From the NCBI GenBank assembly GCA_027858955.1, contig JAQIBR010000147.1, positions 1 to 32,987 of the forward strand: a stretch of DNA of 32,987 nt, read 5' to 3'. The notes beneath the pieces were generated by a model. The model saw nothing but the letters and a program-made list of their open reading frames with translations, was not told the DNA's origin and made no database searches. The stretch comes from Bacteroidales bacterium (GTDB lineage Bacteria; Bacteroidota; Bacteroidia; Bacteroidales; UBA12170). The stretch's first letter is position 1, and each line of letters opens with the position of its first letter. A program made the translations under genes and the position numbers. Below, piece after piece: positions 31,246-32,987 of the stretch.

Positions 31246-31300
31246 CCTTTTATTGGAAGCTTTTTATATTATACCGAAAATAAAGATTAATTCCATTGTC

Positions 31301-32905
31301 ATGAAAATTAAAGCTATCCTCTTAATAATAGTAGCATTTGTATCAGTTACTATATCTTGCCGGAAGACCCCTGAGAATCCTGTTGGTGGAAATAAAATAG
31401 AGATTGGTCAATCGGCTATTGATAATATTGGTTATTTCGATAGTAAAATAACAACTACTATTACAGATTTGGGTGGCAATACCATTAATCAGCATGGACA
31501 TTGCTGGGGCATTAGTGAAAATCCAACAATAACAGATTTCAAAACTTCTAAAGGTGCAATGAGCCAAGCAACAAGCTTTTATAGCGATCTAACATCACTT
31601 ACTCCAGAAACAAAATACTATATTAGACCTTACCTTACTTATGCTCAAGGTACTGTTTATGGTAGTCAACTTTCCATTACAACTTTACAAACACAGAAAC
31701 CTGTTGTTTCAACAAAAGATATCACAAACATTAGTATTCATACGGCAACCGGAGGTGGCGAAGTAACACAGGACGGTGGATTAACAGTTACACAGAGAGG
31801 TATTGTTTGGAGTACCAATCAAGACCCGACCCTTACTAGCAATATAGGAATGACTTCTGATGGGGCGGGAATAGGAATCTTCACCAGCAATATAACAAAC
31901 CTATCCGAAGGATCAACTTATTATGTAAAAGCTTATGCCACAAATAGTATAGGAACAGCTTATGGCAGTCAGGCAACCTTCACAACTTTGGCAGTTCCTG
32001 TTTTGACCACTGCCACTATATCGGCTATTAACTCAACATCAGCAAGCGGTGGTGGTAATATTTCTTCCGATGGAGGAGCATCAGTTACAGCTCGTGGAGT
32101 ATGCTGGAATACGACAGGCAATCCAACAATTTCAAACAGTAAAACAACTGATGGTACAGGAACTGGGGTTTTTACAAGTAATATGACAGGATTGGAGAAT
32201 AATACAATCTATTATGTTCGGGCTTATGCCACCAATGCCGTAGGTACAAGTTATGGAAATGAAGTGAGTTTTCCTTTGATTATGAATGTTCCCGGACCTT
32301 CAGTTACCGACATTAATGGAAATGTGTACAAAACAGTTAAAATTGGTAACCAGGTTTGGATGGCCGAAAACCTAAAGACCACTAAATACCGAGAAGGAAC
32401 TCTAATACCTAATATTACGGATGCTACTGACTGGGCAAATCTTACTTCAGGTGCCTATTGTTATTTTAGTAATAGTACTTCAATTGGTGCTATTTACGGA
32501 GCATTATACAATTTCTTTGCAGTAACGGACAACCGGAAAATTTGCCCAACTGGTTGGCATGTTCCTTCAGATTCTGAATGGTCTATATTAAGGGAATATT
32601 TAGGCGGTGAAGAAATTGCTGGTGGAAAATTAAAAGAAACAGGATTAGAACACTGGGTTGACCCCAATGTTGGTGCGGACAATAGTGCAGGCTTTACAGC
32701 GTTGGGGGGCAGCTGGCGTGGTACCAATGGTCCATTCTATTATTATACTGGAAGAACTACAGTATTTTGGTCTTCAACAGTAGACGATTCCAACAATCCC
32801 GTATTTTATGAACTTACTTATGATAGTTCAAATTTTGGCAGAAGAGTTGGCACTATATATTTCCTTAAAAATGCCGGATTAAGCGTTCGCTGCCTTAAAG
32901 ATTAA
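31301..32905 (+). CDS. FISUMP-domain lipoprotein with FN3-like repeats, paralog 2
   Basis: From the ATG at 31301 the product has 534 residues, with the lipobox Cys at residue 20 (VTISC) followed by R-K-T-P-E-N-P, exactly as in paralog 1 at 26086. An upstream in-frame ATG (31253) is rejected because it would put 16 extra residues before the signal peptide and lies close behind a terminator. Three FN3-like repeats carry GHCWG, GIVWS (Cys lost) and GVCWN. The FISUMP domain starts near residue 336 (NGNVYKTVKIGNQVWMAENLKTTKY, ALYNFFAV, CPTGWHVPSDSEWSILREYLGG, TVFWSSTVDD, LSVRCLKD). The N-terminal repeats are much closer to paralog 1 than the FISUMP domains are. A third copy begins 11 bp downstream. 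Confidence 0.87.
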   Translation: MKIKAILLIIVAFVSVTISCRKTPENPVGGNKIEIGQSAIDNIGYFDSKITTTITDLGGNTINQHGHCWGISENPTITDFKTSKGAMSQATSFYSDLTSLTPETKYYIRPYLTYAQGTVYGSQLSITTLQTQKPVVSTKDITNISIHTATGGGEVTQDGGLTVTQRGIVWSTNQDPTLTSNIGMTSDGAGIGIFTSNITNLSEGSTYYVKAYATNSIGTAYGSQATFTTLAVPVLTTATISAINSTSASGGGNISSDGGASVTARGVCWNTTGNPTISNSKTTDGTGTGVFTSNMTGLENNTIYYVRAYATNAVGTSYGNEVSFPLIMNVPGPSVTDINGNVYKTVKIGNQVWMAENLKTTKYREGTLIPNITDATDWANLTSGAYCYFSNSTSIGAIYGALYNFFAVTDNRKICPTGWHVPSDSEWSILREYLGGEEIAGGKLKETGLEHWVDPNVGADNSAGFTALGGSWRGTNGPFYYYTGRTTVFWSSTVDDSNNPVFYELTYDSSNFGRRVGTIYFLKNAGLSVRCLKD

Positions 32906-32916
32906 ATGATAATAAA

Positions 32917-32987
32917 ATGAAAGTTAAACCTATCCATTTTGTAATATTTGCCTCTGTAATTTTTGTATTTTCCTGCCGGAAGACACC
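32917..32987 (+). CDS. FISUMP-type lipoprotein paralog 3, 5' end only
   Basis: An ATG at 32917 opens a frame that reads MKVKPIHFVIFASVIFVFSC-RKT to the window edge. The lipobox Cys is again residue 20 and is followed by R-K-T, as in the two upstream paralogs, and the DNA TGCCGGAAGAC is shared by all three. It starts 11 bp after paralog 2, so they are cotranscribed. The remainder, including any FISUMP domain, is outside the window; the family call rests on the signal/lipobox identity and position. Confidence 0.75.
   Translation, partial: MKVKPIHFVIFASVIFVFSCRKT

Noticed and set aside
31253-31300. Upstream start for FISUMP paralog 2
   Set aside because: It would add 16 residues before the signal peptide, whereas the start at 31301 gives a lipobox Cys at residue 20 as in the other two paralogs.
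26086-32987. Diversity-generating retroelement target genes
   Set aside because: The C-terminal variable-looking FISUMP domains recall such targets, but no reverse transcriptase, template repeat or accessory gene is visible in the window.

Overview
The window is chromosomal DNA from a member of the Bacteroidota, probably a Bacteroidales/Marinilabiliales-type environmental lineage. The evidence is the AT-rich composition, near absence of Shine-Dalgarno sites, promoters of the TTTG-N19-TAnnTTTG type, a PorQ (type IX secretion) gene, and FISUMP-domain lipoproteins. No phage, transposase, CRISPR array or rRNA gene is visible. Placement below phylum level is inference.

Region 1 (1-5519) is lipid metabolism: the 3' end of a thiolase, a long acyl-CoA dehydrogenase, a terminator, a DUF4442 hotdog protein and a long-chain acyl-CoA synthetase, then a convergent nitronate monooxygenase-type flavoprotein. 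Region 2 (5814-12429, minus strand) holds a PemK/MazF-type toxin-antitoxin pair and a two-gene ion-transport unit. That unit is a 1723-residue protein fusing a cation-chloride-cotransporter-like permease, a very long helical region and a C-terminal AAA/STAND-like ATPase, followed 12 bp later by a small MscS-like channel. Region 3 (12762-15398, minus) is a TetR - aldehyde dehydrogenase - hemolysin III unit with a TetR-type operator at its promoter.

Region 4 (15399-22160) contains a TrpB-like PLP enzyme, another TetR regulator, PorQ, an NtrC-type response regulator lacking a DNA-binding domain, MarC, and a tRNA-Glu cluster in which a truncated third copy lies between two identical intact copies. 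Gaps here and at 12430-12761 hold several MITE-like imperfect palindromes.

Region 5 (22385 to the window end, plus strand) is the most unusual. An ECF-type sigma factor, a one-TM putative anti-sigma factor, an exported transglutaminase-like protein, an exported DUF4384 protein and a FISUMP lipoprotein are packed with gaps of 10 bp or less or overlaps. After them come an exported metacaspase-like protease with H415/C466, a barrel-like outer-membrane protein, an LPP20-like exported protein, and two more paralogous FISUMP lipoproteins, the last cut by the window edge. This looks like a sigma-controlled cell-envelope system built around an exported caspase-fold protease. I do not recognise it as a described system. 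The assembly is inferred from gene order; the individual domain calls come from visible motifs.
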